Below, in pieces: positions 35,405 through 44,488 of a DNA stretch of 64,000 nt. The stretch's first letter is position 1. Each line of letters begins with the position of its first letter. The DNA is from Anoxynatronum buryatiense. GTDB lineage: Bacteria; Bacillota; Clostridia; Peptostreptococcales; Tindalliaceae. The notes beneath the pieces were generated by a model. It had not been told where the DNA came from and did not search any database. It saw only the letters and a program-made list of their open reading frames with translations. The stretch is from assembly GCF_900182905.1 (NCBI RefSeq), contig NZ_FXUF01000005.1:221121-285120 (forward strand), written 5' to 3'. The position numbers and the translations under genes are program-made.

Positions 35405-37945
35405 ATGCGTTTACGGATAAAAATCTTTCTAATTGTCGCATTTTTGATTATGCCCATATTTACTTGCATTCAGCCAGTCAGCGCTATTAGCTTCACCGTT
35501 ACGAATTTGAATGACAGCGGCGCAGGCTCTCTGCGGCAGGCTATCGCAGACGCTGCTGATGGAGACACTATTTTATTTCAATCCGGCCTAAATGGCACAA
35601 TTACACTTACATCAGAGCTTTTCATTAATAAGACGCTGACCATTGACGGTGGCGATAGCACGATTACTATCAGTGGCAATAACGCTTGCAGAGTTATAAA
35701 GTATCAGCCGACTTTCACGGGAGACTTGACCTTGAAAAACCTGACTTTGGCTGATGGTTTTGCAGATAGTGGAGCTGGTATGGAAGGACCTGGCAATTTG
35801 AATTTGATTAACTGCACTTTCAACAACAATTCAGCTGCTAATAGTGGTGGTGCCCTTTTTATTTTTGGTTCCACCTCTAGTATCATCAACTGCAACTTTA
35901 ACAACAATTCAGCCACCAATGACGGTAGTGCCATTTATGTTGTGAGTTCCCACCCAACCATTACCAACTGCACCTTCAGCAATAATTCGTCTGCTGCTAA
36001 TTTGGGTACAATTTGGCTGAATGCCTCCAATCCCACCATTACAAACTGCATCATATGGAATAATTCCGGCGGCAGTATACGTTCCGGCGGTTCAACAGCT
36101 ACAGTCAAAAACAGTATCATAGAAGGAGGATATGGAGGCAGCGACAATATGGATGTGGATCCCCTGCTGGGGACACTGGGAGATTACGGCGGACCAGTAA
36201 AAACAATTCCCCTTCTGCCCGGCAGTCCGGCCATTGATGCCGGCACCTCTACAGGTGCCCCGTCTACAGACGCCAGAGGTTTAGACCGTGTGGGTCTTTA
36301 TGACATCGGCGCTTTCGAATCCCAGGGTTTTACGTTTGGCTCGCATACCGGCACCCCCCAAGCAGCATTCATTAATACAGAGTTTACTGCGCCTTTAGCA
36401 TTAACCATCGTATCCAATGATCCTTTAGCACCGGTTGAAGGGGGTAAAGCAGTTTTCACTGCCCCCTCATCAGGAGCAGGCTGCACCTTTGACCTTAATC
36501 CCACTGCCATTGGAGTAGGCGGCCTTGCCAGTGTAAATGCAACAGCCAACAGCACAATAGGCACCTACAGCGTTACGGCCAGTGTCTATGGGGTAGGCAG
36601 TTTACCATTTAGCCTGACCAATGAAGCCCACATTGCAGATCTCATGGCAATTCCAGGGGTCACCGTACCCATAAAAAACCAGATTCCGGTAACCAGTATT
36701 CCTGAAACCCAACAGTATACTGGAATCGTTACATGGAATCCGGCAGATAACCCTTTTAAATCCAGTACTGTATACACTGCAACTATTATCTTAACACCAA
36801 AAGCAGGCTATACTTTAACAGGTGTATCTGAAAATTTCTTTACCGTTTCGGGAGCAGAACAAGTGACGAATGCAGTTGATTCAGGAGTCGTCACAGCCGT
36901 ATTCCCCGTGACCAGTGGTGACAGTAATAACCAAGGCGAAAGTAGCAATGATCAAAGCGGAAGCCTTCCAGGGCATTTAATTTCCCCAAATGGTTCAATA
37001 CTTGAAGCGTTTGGGGCAAAATTTGATATTCCTCCCAAGGCAGTAAATGCTCAATGCAGAGGAGCGATAGAAGTCTTTGGCAGCGATAAATTTGCTGCAC
37101 CAGACAGCAGCTTTATACTTGGCAAGATCATTAAGTTAACAGTCAACCCTCCTGGTAACTTTCTCAAACCTGTCATAGCCACGCTGCCGTTTAACCAATC
37201 AGCAGTAGATCTTGAAAAAAGCACTCTCTCCATTTATCGTTATGACGAAAAGCTTCATGAATGGATAGAGCTTGATCATGTTATGGTTGATGAAAAGAAA
37301 GGAACCGTAAGCGGTGAAACCCAAAAAACCGGCTACTTTGCTGTTATAACAGTTGAGAAAAAGGCAATTTTACCCGCAAACCCCATACTGCCTGACACTA
37401 ACGTGCCGGTACCGACTGATATTGAAGTGCCGGTATTGACTGATATTAACCATCACTGGGCTGAAGAAAGCATCAATTGTCTAGTGAACATGAATGCTGT
37501 AGGCGGTTATCCTGACAACACCTTCAGGCCAGAAAACCACATAACCCGTTCAGAATTTGTCACCATTTTAGTTAAAGCCTTTCATTTAAAGGGAGAACAC
37601 GAAATTTTATTTGACGATACCACTGACCACTGGGCAAAAGATTATATTGCTATAGCAACAGCCCATGGCATTGTTCAGGGGTATAATGGTCAGGAATTCG
37701 GCCCTGATGACTTGATAACCCGTGAACAGATGGCTGTAATGATAGTGAAAGCGGCTAAACTGACCGCAGCCATTGGAGAACTAACCTTCAGTGATCGCGC
37801 TGATATCAACACATGGGCAACCAATTGGGTAATTGCCGCTACCCACAATAATCTAATGAGCGGCTATCTTGATAACACCTTTAGACCTTCAGGAATTGCC
37901 ACCCGCGCAGAAGCAGCAACCGTTATTTGTAAAGCACTCAAATAA
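35405..37945 (+). CDS. Secreted beta-helix surface protein with three SLH domains
   Basis: An 846-residue surface protein. Signal peptide about 1-27, ending QPVSA. Residues about 30-310 form a right-handed parallel beta-helix: SLRQAIADAADGDTILFQ, then repeated Asn ladders such as NCTFNNNS, NCNFNNNS, NCTFSNNSS and NCIIWNNSG. A GxSP-like anchor (SPAIDAGTSTGAPSTDARG) closes the helix. An Ig-like segment (about 430-510), a ZU5-like segment with FDIPPKAV, and a linker rich in Pro and Asp follow. Three SLH domains (about 680-846, with YPDNTFRPE, YNGQEFGPD and YLDNTFRPS) attach it to pyruvylated wall polymer. GAGGAGGTATCACCAA precedes the ATG. Adhesin or polysaccharide-binding roles are likely; the substrate is unknown. 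Confidence 0.92.
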   Translation: MRLRIKIFLIVAFLIMPIFTCIQPVSAISFTVTNLNDSGAGSLRQAIADAADGDTILFQSGLNGTITLTSELFINKTLTIDGGDSTITISGNNACRVIKYQPTFTGDLTLKNLTLADGFADSGAGMEGPGNLNLINCTFNNNSAANSGGALFIFGSTSSIINCNFNNNSATNDGSAIYVVSSHPTITNCTFSNNSSAANLGTIWLNASNPTITNCIIWNNSGGSIRSGGSTATVKNSIIEGGYGGSDNMDVDPLLGTLGDYGGPVKTIPLLPGSPAIDAGTSTGAPSTDARGLDRVGLYDIGAFESQGFTFGSHTGTPQAAFINTEFTAPLALTIVSNDPLAPVEGGKAVFTAPSSGAGCTFDLNPTAIGVGGLASVNATANSTIGTYSVTASVYGVGSLPFSLTNEAHIADLMAIPGVTVPIKNQIPVTSIPETQQYTGIVTWNPADNPFKSSTVYTATIILTPKAGYTLTGVSENFFTVSGAEQVTNAVDSGVVTAVFPVTSGDSNNQGESSNDQSGSLPGHLISPNGSILEAFGAKFDIPPKAVNAQCRGAIEVFGSDKFAAPDSSFILGKIIKLTVNPPGNFLKPVIATLPFNQSAVDLEKSTLSIYRYDEKLHEWIELDHVMVDEKKGTVSGETQKTGYFAVITVEKKAILPANPILPDTNVPVPTDIEVPVLTDINHHWAEESINCLVNMNAVGGYPDNTFRPENHITRSEFVTILVKAFHLKGEHEILFDDTTDHWAKDYIAIATAHGIVQGYNGQEFGPDDLITREQMAVMIVKAAKLTAAIGELTFSDRADINTWATNWVIAATHNNLMSGYLDNTFRPSGIATRAEAATVICKALK

Positions 37946-38057
37946 CGCTGCAATCGCCTGTTGGTTTATGCAAATCCAATTTCTAAGCGTGTTAGTATCA
38001 TCTTTCTATTGAATCGCATGATTAAAAACACGTTTGAACGTGTGCTTTGACCCAGAA

Positions 38058-38092
38058 GGAGGCTTATGTGAATCTTGGCATAAGCCTCCTTT
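38058..38092 (+). terminator. Terminator after the SLH protein gene
   Basis: GGAGGCTTATG (38058-38068) and CATAAGCCTCC (38079-38089) are perfect complements followed by TTT. The gene on the other strand ends at 38107, so it may serve both. A CACGTTTGAACGTG palindrome precedes it. Confidence 0.8.
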
Positions 38093-38106
38093 GTAGTGGG
38101 TTTCGT

Positions 38107-39852
38107 TTATTTGACGGAAGCTTGCTTGCCGACAGCCTGTTCTTTCAGCTGACTGGACATGCGGTCAAGAAGCAGCCCGCCCCCATAAGCAGCGGAAAGC
38201 ATGAAGAGGGGCACCAGGCTGTGGTGATACCGTGACTGCACTTCAATGAGCACATGCATGGCAATGAAGCCGAAGAATAAAATGGCAATGAAGGCGTTGA
38301 AGGTGGCCTGCCGGCGCTGCCGGGTGAGCCACAGCCCCGCCAGGGTAAGCCACATGAGGTTTAAGTAGTGCACCTGGGAAAGTACCTGCAGTTCCTGTCG
38401 GTATTCTTCCGCCCACAGACTCACTGCCGTTACCCGGTCCAGCTCCAGCATCCCCCAGTAAAACCCATAATCGGAAACCGCCCACTGAATGGCGAATTTT
38501 CGCTCCACCAACAACCAGAAATCCCGGTAATCTTCCTGAATACGTTCCATTCCCCGACGCCAGGCTTCTTCATGAATGCGGTCAAAGTCATAATTATATT
38601 CCTCAATAATGGCCCAGTCATCGGCACTCCACATGCCCCGGGAGGCCTGGTTGGTTCCCACATAAAGGTTGAAGCCGGCACCGGTTTTTCCCAGGGGCAC
38701 CAGCACCCGGGGTTCATAAATGGCGTTGAGGGTGGTGAGGGTCAGTAGAAAACCGGCCAACAACAGCGCCAGCACGGCTCCCCGTCTCAGAAGAATCTGC
38801 TGCCAGACGGGCCGCGGGTTCCTTTTCGAATTCACTGGCCTTTCGGCAGCGGCCTCCTCCTGAACATCGTCCAATACATCATCCGATGCAAGATGGCTTT
38901 CAAACGTGTCGGGACGCCCATTTTCCAAATGTTGTATGCCACGTATGCCTCGGCCCTGCAACTCTCCATCAAAGGGTTTCAGGCATAAATAAAGCAAAAA
39001 GGCGGGAAACAGCAAAGATGCCACCGGCCGCACCACATGGGCCAGCGAGAGGAGTGTCCCTGCAGCCAGGGCCAGTGTCCACGCTTTGGGCGCCAACCCT
39101 GCCCCCGATTCATGATGGATGGCCATGACGAAAAGAAGCAACACGCCCATGAGCACCATGGTGAACAGATGCTCTGCCCCCAGCACATTGCTGTAATAAA
39201 TCTGCCCCGGCCACAGGGCAAACAGGAGGGCCGCCCCCCGGCCCACCCGGGGAGAGAAAGCCCGTTTTCCCAGTTCATATAGAAGGAGCACTGTCATAAG
39301 GGTACAAAAGAAATTAAACCACCGGGCCACTGCCGTTTCTGTGCCGAAAATCTGCATCACCCAGGACAGTACCAGAGGATAGCCGGTAAGGTGGGGAAAG
39401 ACCCCCCGAATCTGGGCAATGGCCCCGGGATCGCCTCCCACAATGGATCGGGCATAGTTCAGGTAACGGGCAAAATCCCAGAGGGGGGTGGTTTCCACCA
39501 GCCGCATCCACACAAACCGGGGAGCCGCCGCCAGCCCGGTCACCAGCACTGGAAACACAAAGGGCCGGTGGAGCCAGGATATCTTTTCAATGCCCCAAAA
39601 GAGCAGCGTAAAAGCCGCCGCCGTGAACAGCGACCAGAAGAGAAACAGGGTGGCGGGGTATTCCAGCAGCAAGGGCCCCCGTTCAAAAATCCCCAGTATA
39701 ATGATGAGACTGACAAAAAACGCAAAAGCACCGGTCACCACGGGGGTCACCGGCCAACGGTCCAGCCATTGAAAGGGGTTATTCTGAAGATGTTTGTGCT
39801 GAATGGGTCGGAGAGCCTGCTGCTGCCCGTCAACGCTTTTGCTGGTTTTCAT
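38107..39852 (-). CDS. GT39/ArnT-like membrane glycosyltransferase
   Basis: A 581-residue protein with about ten or more hydrophobic segments. After the first membrane span a loop ends in DFARYLNYARSIVGG, resembling the acidic active-site loop of PMT/ArnT-type (GT-C) transferases that move sugars from polyprenyl phosphate to surface acceptors. HLTGYPLVLSWVMQIFGTE and FALWPGQIYYSNVLGAEHLF are typical of the PMT_2 family. A cytosolic insert of about 60 charged residues lies mid-protein, and a large outward domain with many Trp and Tyr precedes the last segments. The ATG at 39852 follows GGAGGCAATCCC. With GT2, GtrA and GalU nearby, a surface glycosylation role is reasonable. Confidence 0.82.
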   Translation of the reverse strand: MKTSKSVDGQQQALRPIQHKHLQNNPFQWLDRWPVTPVVTGAFAFFVSLIIILGIFERGPLLLEYPATLFLFWSLFTAAAFTLLFWGIEKISWLHRPFVFPVLVTGLAAAPRFVWMRLVETTPLWDFARYLNYARSIVGGDPGAIAQIRGVFPHLTGYPLVLSWVMQIFGTETAVARWFNFFCTLMTVLLLYELGKRAFSPRVGRGAALLFALWPGQIYYSNVLGAEHLFTMVLMGVLLLFVMAIHHESGAGLAPKAWTLALAAGTLLSLAHVVRPVASLLFPAFLLYLCLKPFDGELQGRGIRGIQHLENGRPDTFESHLASDDVLDDVQEEAAAERPVNSKRNPRPVWQQILLRRGAVLALLLAGFLLTLTTLNAIYEPRVLVPLGKTGAGFNLYVGTNQASRGMWSADDWAIIEEYNYDFDRIHEEAWRRGMERIQEDYRDFWLLVERKFAIQWAVSDYGFYWGMLELDRVTAVSLWAEEYRQELQVLSQVHYLNLMWLTLAGLWLTRQRRQATFNAFIAILFFGFIAMHVLIEVQSRYHHSLVPLFMLSAAYGGGLLLDRMSSQLKEQAVGKQASVK

Positions 39853-39923
39853 GGGATTGCCTCCATCGAAAAGTGCCTGTTTCATCACATGCGAATCATA
39901 CTTGATATGTCATGCTTCATATA

Positions 39924-40814
39924 TTATGCTTCAATATCGCAGAAGCCCTGTTCCTGGGTCAGTTTTTTCAGGTATTTCATAAAGGGTTCCTTCAGGTCTT
40001 CCCGCTTCAGGGCAAATTCCACTGTGGCCTGGAGGAATCCCAATTTGTCTCCCACATCATACCGGGTGCCTTCAAAGATATAGGCATACATGGCTTCCTG
40101 ACGTACCAGGGTGCGCAGGGCATCTGTCAGTTGAATTTCGCCGCCTTTGCCCGGTTGGGTGTTTTCCAGAATGGGAAAAATCTGAGGACTGATAATGTAG
40201 CGGCCCAAAATGGCCACATTGGTGGGAGCTTCATCCACTGCGGGTTTTTCCACCAGGTCTTTCACCTTGTACACCCGGTCTTCAATCCACTTGCCTTCGA
40301 TAATGCCGTATTTGTCCACCTCAGATTCGGGCACTTCCTGCACGCCCAATACGGTGGTCTTGTACTCGTTGTAGATTTGAATCATCTGGGCCAGGCAGGG
40401 GGTTTTTGCATCGACGATGTCATCTCCCAGCAGCACGGCAAAGGGTTCATTGCCTATGAAGCTTCTGGCGCAGTAAATGGCGTGCCCCAGCCCCTTGGGT
40501 TCTTTCTGGCGAATGTAATGGATATTCACCATTTCAGAGATCTGCTGCACGGTTTTTAGGAGTTCATCCTTCCCCTTTTTTTCCAGCTCCAGCTCCAGTT
40601 CAATGGACTTGTCAAAATGATCCTCAATGGACTGTTTGTTGCGGCCGGTGATGATTAGAATTTCCTCAATACCGGAAGCCACCGCTTCTTCAATGATATA
40701 CTGCAGGGTGGGTTTATCCACAATGGGAAGCATTTCCTTGGGCTGGGCCTTGGTGGCCGGCAGAAATCGGGTGCCCAGACCCGCTGCCGGTATAATGGCT
40801 TTTTTAACAATCAT
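39924..40814 (-). CDS. galU: UTP-glucose-1-phosphate uridylyltransferase
   Basis: A 296-residue GalU enzyme that makes UDP-glucose from UTP and glucose 1-phosphate. Visible motifs are the N-terminal KAIIPAAGLGTRFLPATKAQPKEM nucleotide loop (in parts: GLGTRFLPATKA and QPKEMLPI), VDKPTLQYIIEEA, LGDDIVDAK for metal binding and LVEKPAVDEAPTN. Length is normal. It supplies sugar for the neighbouring glycosyltransferases and for wall glycolipid. A TGTGA-N6-TCACA palindrome lies 127 bases upstream of its start. Confidence 0.97.
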   Translation of the reverse strand: MIVKKAIIPAAGLGTRFLPATKAQPKEMLPIVDKPTLQYIIEEAVASGIEEILIITGRNKQSIEDHFDKSIELELELEKKGKDELLKTVQQISEMVNIHYIRQKEPKGLGHAIYCARSFIGNEPFAVLLGDDIVDAKTPCLAQMIQIYNEYKTTVLGVQEVPESEVDKYGIIEGKWIEDRVYKVKDLVEKPAVDEAPTNVAILGRYIISPQIFPILENTQPGKGGEIQLTDALRTLVRQEAMYAYIFEGTRYDVGDKLGFLQATVEFALKREDLKEPFMKYLKKLTQEQGFCDIEA

Positions 40815-40940
40815 GGCGCTTCACTCCTTATGGGTTCTGTTTAACGCTGCCTGCCTGTTGACTTCACTTGACTCTCAGAAATTCTGGCGGCAACTGACTC
40901 ATATCCAATGGCTACCCTTTTTGAGAAACCTTGTAACACT

Positions 40941-40956
40941 TGTGACATCTGTCACA
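40941..40956. promoter_or_regulatory. CRP/FNR-type palindrome upstream of galU
   Basis: TGTGACATCTGTCACA is a perfect TGTGA-N6-TCACA match to the consensus for CRP-superfamily regulators. It lies in the 268-bp gap between galU and the Sm_multidrug_ex-family gene. The rest of the gap holds a two-copy 18-bp tandem repeat (41049-41084) and no gene. Confidence 0.5.
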
Positions 40957-41082
40957 GTTGTCGCAGTTATTAAGGTTGTGACACCTCTGCTTTCGGTGAT
41001 GATCCCTGCTGACAGGAACTCCCTTGTCTTCCCCGACATGCTTAAAAAGAAGTGTCTCTTATCTCTGAAGTGTCTCTTGTCT

Positions 41083-41562
41083 CTATGATTGAAACAACCG
41101 AAGTAATCCGGTACTGCCGGAGAGTACCAGCAGACCTGCAATCACGTTGCCGATGAAAATGGCGGGAAAAGCCAGCTTGAATCGCAGGTTCAGCAGCACC
41201 GCCGCCAGTGAGCCCGTCCAGACACCGGTGCCAGGCAGGGGAATGGCCACCAGAAAAATCAGTCCGATGAAGCCAAATCGCCGGGCCCGTTCTCCCTTGG
41301 CCATGGTACGGCTGGTAAGGCCGTGGATCAACCGGTCCAGCAGGGGATGCAGCCGCGATAGCATGTCAAAAACAGGTCGGATTCCAAAAACAATAAAGGG
41401 TACCGGCAGCAGGCTGCCTGCCAGGCTGATGAAAAATGCGTGCCAGGGGGAAAAGCCCAGAGAGAGGCCAAAGGGAATGGCCCCCCGCAGTTCAATGATG
41501 GGCAGGGCCGCCATGAAAAAAACCAGAAATTCATTCCGTATCCATGTGAATAGATGTTCCAT
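41083..41562 (-). CDS. Small membrane protein of the Sm_multidrug_ex family
   Basis: A 159-residue integral membrane protein with about four hydrophobic segments. FFMAALPIIELRGAIPFGL, the SLLPVPFIVFGIRPV segment and AIPLPGTGVWTGSLAA are the recognisable marks of the family annotated as putative small multidrug export protein (PF06695). Actual transport activity is poorly established for this family. The conserved PGTGVWTG lies near the middle of the C-terminal half. The ribosome site is weak. The last codons overlap a tandem repeat of GAAGTGTCTCTT units. Confidence 0.8.
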   Translation of the reverse strand: MEHLFTWIRNEFLVFFMAALPIIELRGAIPFGLSLGFSPWHAFFISLAGSLLPVPFIVFGIRPVFDMLSRLHPLLDRLIHGLTSRTMAKGERARRFGFIGLIFLVAIPLPGTGVWTGSLAAVLLNLRFKLAFPAIFIGNVIAGLLVLSGSTGLLRLFQS

Positions 41563-41715
41563 GTGAGGTTCAGCGCTCCGTTCTTCTGTTGGTAGGTTGT
41601 TTCTTTTCAGTGAAAAAGCCGCCGGTGGAGTCCCGCGGTTTGATTAATCGATGAACATGATACAGTTCCAGGCTCATTGTATCATGCTTTTTCAGGATTT
41701 TCTACTTAAAAGTAC

Positions 41716-41747
41716 TGAAAAGCGCCAACCCGGAGATTGGCGCTTCA
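41716..41747 (-). terminator. Terminator after the stalk-domain gene
   Basis: On the minus strand AAGCGCCAA and TTGGCGCTT pair around an 8-base loop, followed by TTC. It lies just after the stop codon at 41754. Confidence 0.75.
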
Positions 41748-41753
41748 GACAGA

Positions 41754-43025
41754 TTATTTGGTGTACACAATGACAATTTCGCGGGTGCTGTTGATCCAGT
41801 CGGCTTTGGCGTCCAGGTTTTCTGATGCAAACCGTACGGGTACAAAGGTGCGCCCGCCCTGGGAAACAGGTGCCACATCCATTTGGGCAGAGGCTCCGTT
41901 GCGTCGCACTTCTTTTCCGTTGAGCCACATTTCCACCGACTGTCCCCGTGCGTTCAGACTGATTTTGCTTTCACTGCCTTCCCAGCCCACATTGCCACCC
42001 ATGGCTTCCACAATGGCCCGAATGGGCACCATGCTTCGCCCGGAAATGACGATGGGGGTGGTGCCCCGGCCCGGGTCGATTTCCTGGTTCACACCGTTGA
42101 CAATCATGATGGGGTTGTCCAGCTGCAAAATATTAAAGCTTTTTTCACTGCCCACGTGAGTGATCTTGGTGCCGGTTCTTCTGGAGAATTTGGCGACGGC
42201 GTCTCCCAGCAGCTCATCAATGCCTTCCAGTGGTCTTGCTTCTGCCAGCACCGGCAACACGATGTAGTGGTACTCGGTATCCGGTGCCACATTCACGTCC
42301 ACAAACCGTGTGGCGGTGATGTAAAAATCAGTGACAGAGATACCCAGATCATCCCGACTGGTGGAACGAAACACCCGGTATCCCAACGCATTGGCGGCAC
42401 GGGACCATCCCATTCGCACACCGGAGTCAAAGACTTCATTGTTGCTGTCACCTGGCTCCGTGACGGGCTGAACCGGCTGTGCCGTTTCCTCCTCCACAGG
42501 TTCAATAACGGGTTGGGCCAGTTCTGGTTCTTCTTCAACGGGTTCTATGACTGGCAGAATGGGTTCCGCTTCTTCCACCGGTGCCGGTGCGTCGCCCAGG
42601 CGCTGGTAGATGGCGGTGCCTCTTTGAGTTTTCTCAGTAAAAGGATGGACAGTGATGGAGTTGATCACCATTGACTGGCCATCTTCCCGAAGGGTGAGTG
42701 TGGCTGTTTCTGACCATGCCACGCGACGGTTCCCTGCCTGCTGAAAATACCCCAGTGAATCAAGGGTCCACTCGTTCTCACCGTTGCTGACAATATTTCG
42801 CAATTGTTGATCTCCCACTGTCACAGGATAGTTGCTCCAAGCCGAGTTGTTGATTTCGTGAAAAAACCCTTCATCTCCTGTAATGTGAAGAACCTGCCCA
42901 TCATTTCGCACCCACAGCCCTTCAATGGCCTGGGTGTCCGCCGATGCGGAAAGCGTCATGGCCATCAGGATGAGTGCCATGAGAACGAACCCTGTCAAAC
43001 CCTTCTTAAACCAGTTTCTATTCAA
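41754..43025 (-). CDS. Secreted protein with copper-amine-oxidase-N-like stalk domain
   Basis: A 423-residue exported protein. Signal peptide about 1-29 (GLTGFVLMALILMAMTLSASA). Residues 30-140 form a small beta domain with no family I recognise. A Pro/Glu linker with repeats of PVIEPVEEE follows (about 150-200), then a fibronectin-III-like segment (RMGWSRAANALGYRVFRSTS), and at the C-terminus a stalk domain of the copper amine oxidase N family (about 310-423: IMIVNGVNQEID, SMVPIRAIVEAMGG and RTFVPVRFASENLDA). Such stalk domains are common in clostridial wall proteins and are not oxidases. The start is TTG at 43025 after GAGGAGGAAAAATA. Confidence 0.87.
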   Translation of the reverse strand: MNRNWFKKGLTGFVLMALILMAMTLSASADTQAIEGLWVRNDGQVLHITGDEGFFHEINNSAWSNYPVTVGDQQLRNIVSNGENEWTLDSLGYFQQAGNRRVAWSETATLTLREDGQSMVINSITVHPFTEKTQRGTAIYQRLGDAPAPVEEAEPILPVIEPVEEEPELAQPVIEPVEEETAQPVQPVTEPGDSNNEVFDSGVRMGWSRAANALGYRVFRSTSRDDLGISVTDFYITATRFVDVNVAPDTEYHYIVLPVLAEARPLEGIDELLGDAVAKFSRRTGTKITHVGSEKSFNILQLDNPIMIVNGVNQEIDPGRGTTPIVISGRSMVPIRAIVEAMGGNVGWEGSESKISLNARGQSVEMWLNGKEVRRNGASAQMDVAPVSQGGRTFVPVRFASENLDAKADWINSTREIVIVYTK

Positions 43026-43149
43026 TATTTTTCCTCCTCGTTCTTACGGTTTAGTATGTTCTTCTTTTCTCAACCGATTCAGCATGCTGATGTTTCGCAA
43101 ACTGATGATTCATCAAGCTGATGTTTTTACAGGATAACAGGATAATGAG

Positions 43150-43509
43150 TTACACTTTTGCCTGTTTTTCGGCAATATCACCAATCACCGGCAGCTTAAA
43201 CCATTCATGTTTGTAGGCTTTGACCAACAGTATGATCCACGCAACCAGGAAAACCAGTGGCATAAAGAGCCCCACAATCCAACCGATCACAGGAATCAGC
43301 CCCAGCACAGTGTAGACCACCATACTGACAATGGTGAGTAAAATGGCTTGCATGGCGTGAAATTTCACAAACCGACTCTCTTTTTCCAGCACTAAAAAGA
43401 GAATGCCTGAGACAATGCCAAACACGTGGGCTAACAGGGCTGCCACATTCTCGTCCATCCCCAGGGATGATTTGGGCATGATAGTTGTATTGTTGCTTTC
43501 TTCGTTCAT
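43150..43509 (-). CDS. DUF4870 / Tic20-like membrane protein
   Basis: A 119-residue protein with three hydrophobic segments. NVAALLAHVFGIVSGILFLVL, KFHAMQAILLTIV and GWIVGLFMPLVFLVAWIILL fit the DUF4870 family; the KFHAxQA motif is its clearest mark. Function unknown. The ATG at 43509 follows AAAGGATGA; the in-frame ATG at 43518 is too close to that site. It lies between two exported-protein genes on the same strand. Confidence 0.85.
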   Translation of the reverse strand: MNEESNNTTIMPKSSLGMDENVAALLAHVFGIVSGILFLVLEKESRFVKFHAMQAILLTIVSMVVYTVLGLIPVIGWIVGLFMPLVFLVAWIILLVKAYKHEWFKLPVIGDIAEKQAKV

Positions 43510-43726
43510 TTGATTCATCCTTTCTCTCATATCATTGTCTGTTGATTAAATCTGTGGTGAGCGACTTTTGCAAGCCTTTGGCATTTTTATGCATCATGAG
43601 CATCTGTGATTCGCAGTTGCGATTAGTCTTTCGGGTTAACATCTATGATTCGCAGCCATTCATTTGTCGTTAATCTTTGAAATCAGCCTTTACCTGGTGC
43701 CTGTTCTCCTGTTTGCCTCCTGCTGC

Positions 43727-44488
43727 TTACCAGCCAAGCTCCATGATGTCATAGCCATCGGGTACCACAAAGAGAGCGTCAGAGATGCCACCAACTTTCA
43801 GGTTGGTGATTTCCATATAGTATTCATAACCATCTTCATTTCCTTCCATGCGAATGGGGAAACCATAGTCTGCATGTACCCACAGGGTCATGTTGTCACC
43901 AGTATCGTGAAACACATAGGTGCGCACTCCATTGAGAGATTCCACCCCTTTAAAGATCATTCCCTCCCAGTCATACTCTCCGTCAATCAAGTCGTCATCG
44001 AAGTAATCATCGTCATCGTCATAGAAATCATCATCTTCATATTCCATGCGTATACCTGTCATCTCATCCGGCTGGAGGATATAAGAGTACGTGCCGTCTT
44101 CGATGATAAGAAAGCTTCCTTCCATGGGGTTGGTGCCTTCCACCCGACTTTTGTCGCCTTTGACCCAAATGTTACTGGTTATGGTTTCGCCCTCACTCCC
44201 ATAGGTCATTTCATAGCTCATTTCTGTGGGGAAGGCTTTGGCTGACAGGCTGGCAATCACACTGTCCCTGTCGTCACCACCTGTGGCCGGTGCAGCTTCC
44301 TGATTGCTGGACTGTTGGCCGGCAGCTCCTTCAGTGGCGGCTTCCGGTGCAATCTCCTTTGTCTGTTCTCCCTGTGGTGCTGTCGGCTGCGACGACTGGG
44401 AGCCACCGCAACCTGTCAGCACCAGGGTTACTGCCAGCACTACTGCCATCAGGTACTGCCATTGTTTGTTGCCTTTTCGGTTGAACAT
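43727..44488 (-). CDS. LolA-like secreted lipoprotein
   Basis: A 253-residue lipoprotein: the hydrophobic leader ends in LVLTGCGG, so Cys27 is the lipidated residue. A Gln/Glu/Ala-rich linker follows, then a beta-rich domain (about 80-250) with the LolA/DUF4412 pattern: NIWVKGDKSRVEG, SFLIIEDGTYSYILQP, then GVRTYVFHDTGDNMTLWV and DYGFPIRME. An acidic stretch with about fifteen Asp/Glu lies around residues 150-175 and might bind calcium or other cations. CTAAGGAGGTTTTCATC gives a strong ribosome site. Confidence 0.75.
   Translation of the reverse strand: MFNRKGNKQWQYLMAVVLAVTLVLTGCGGSQSSQPTAPQGEQTKEIAPEAATEGAAGQQSSNQEAAPATGGDDRDSVIASLSAKAFPTEMSYEMTYGSEGETITSNIWVKGDKSRVEGTNPMEGSFLIIEDGTYSYILQPDEMTGIRMEYEDDDFYDDDDDYFDDDLIDGEYDWEGMIFKGVESLNGVRTYVFHDTGDNMTLWVHADYGFPIRMEGNEDGYEYYMEITNLKVGGISDALFVVPDGYDIMELGW

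Noticed and set aside
41754..43025. Copper amine oxidase
   Set aside because: Only the N-terminal stalk-type domain is present; there is no catalytic domain or quinone-cofactor motif.
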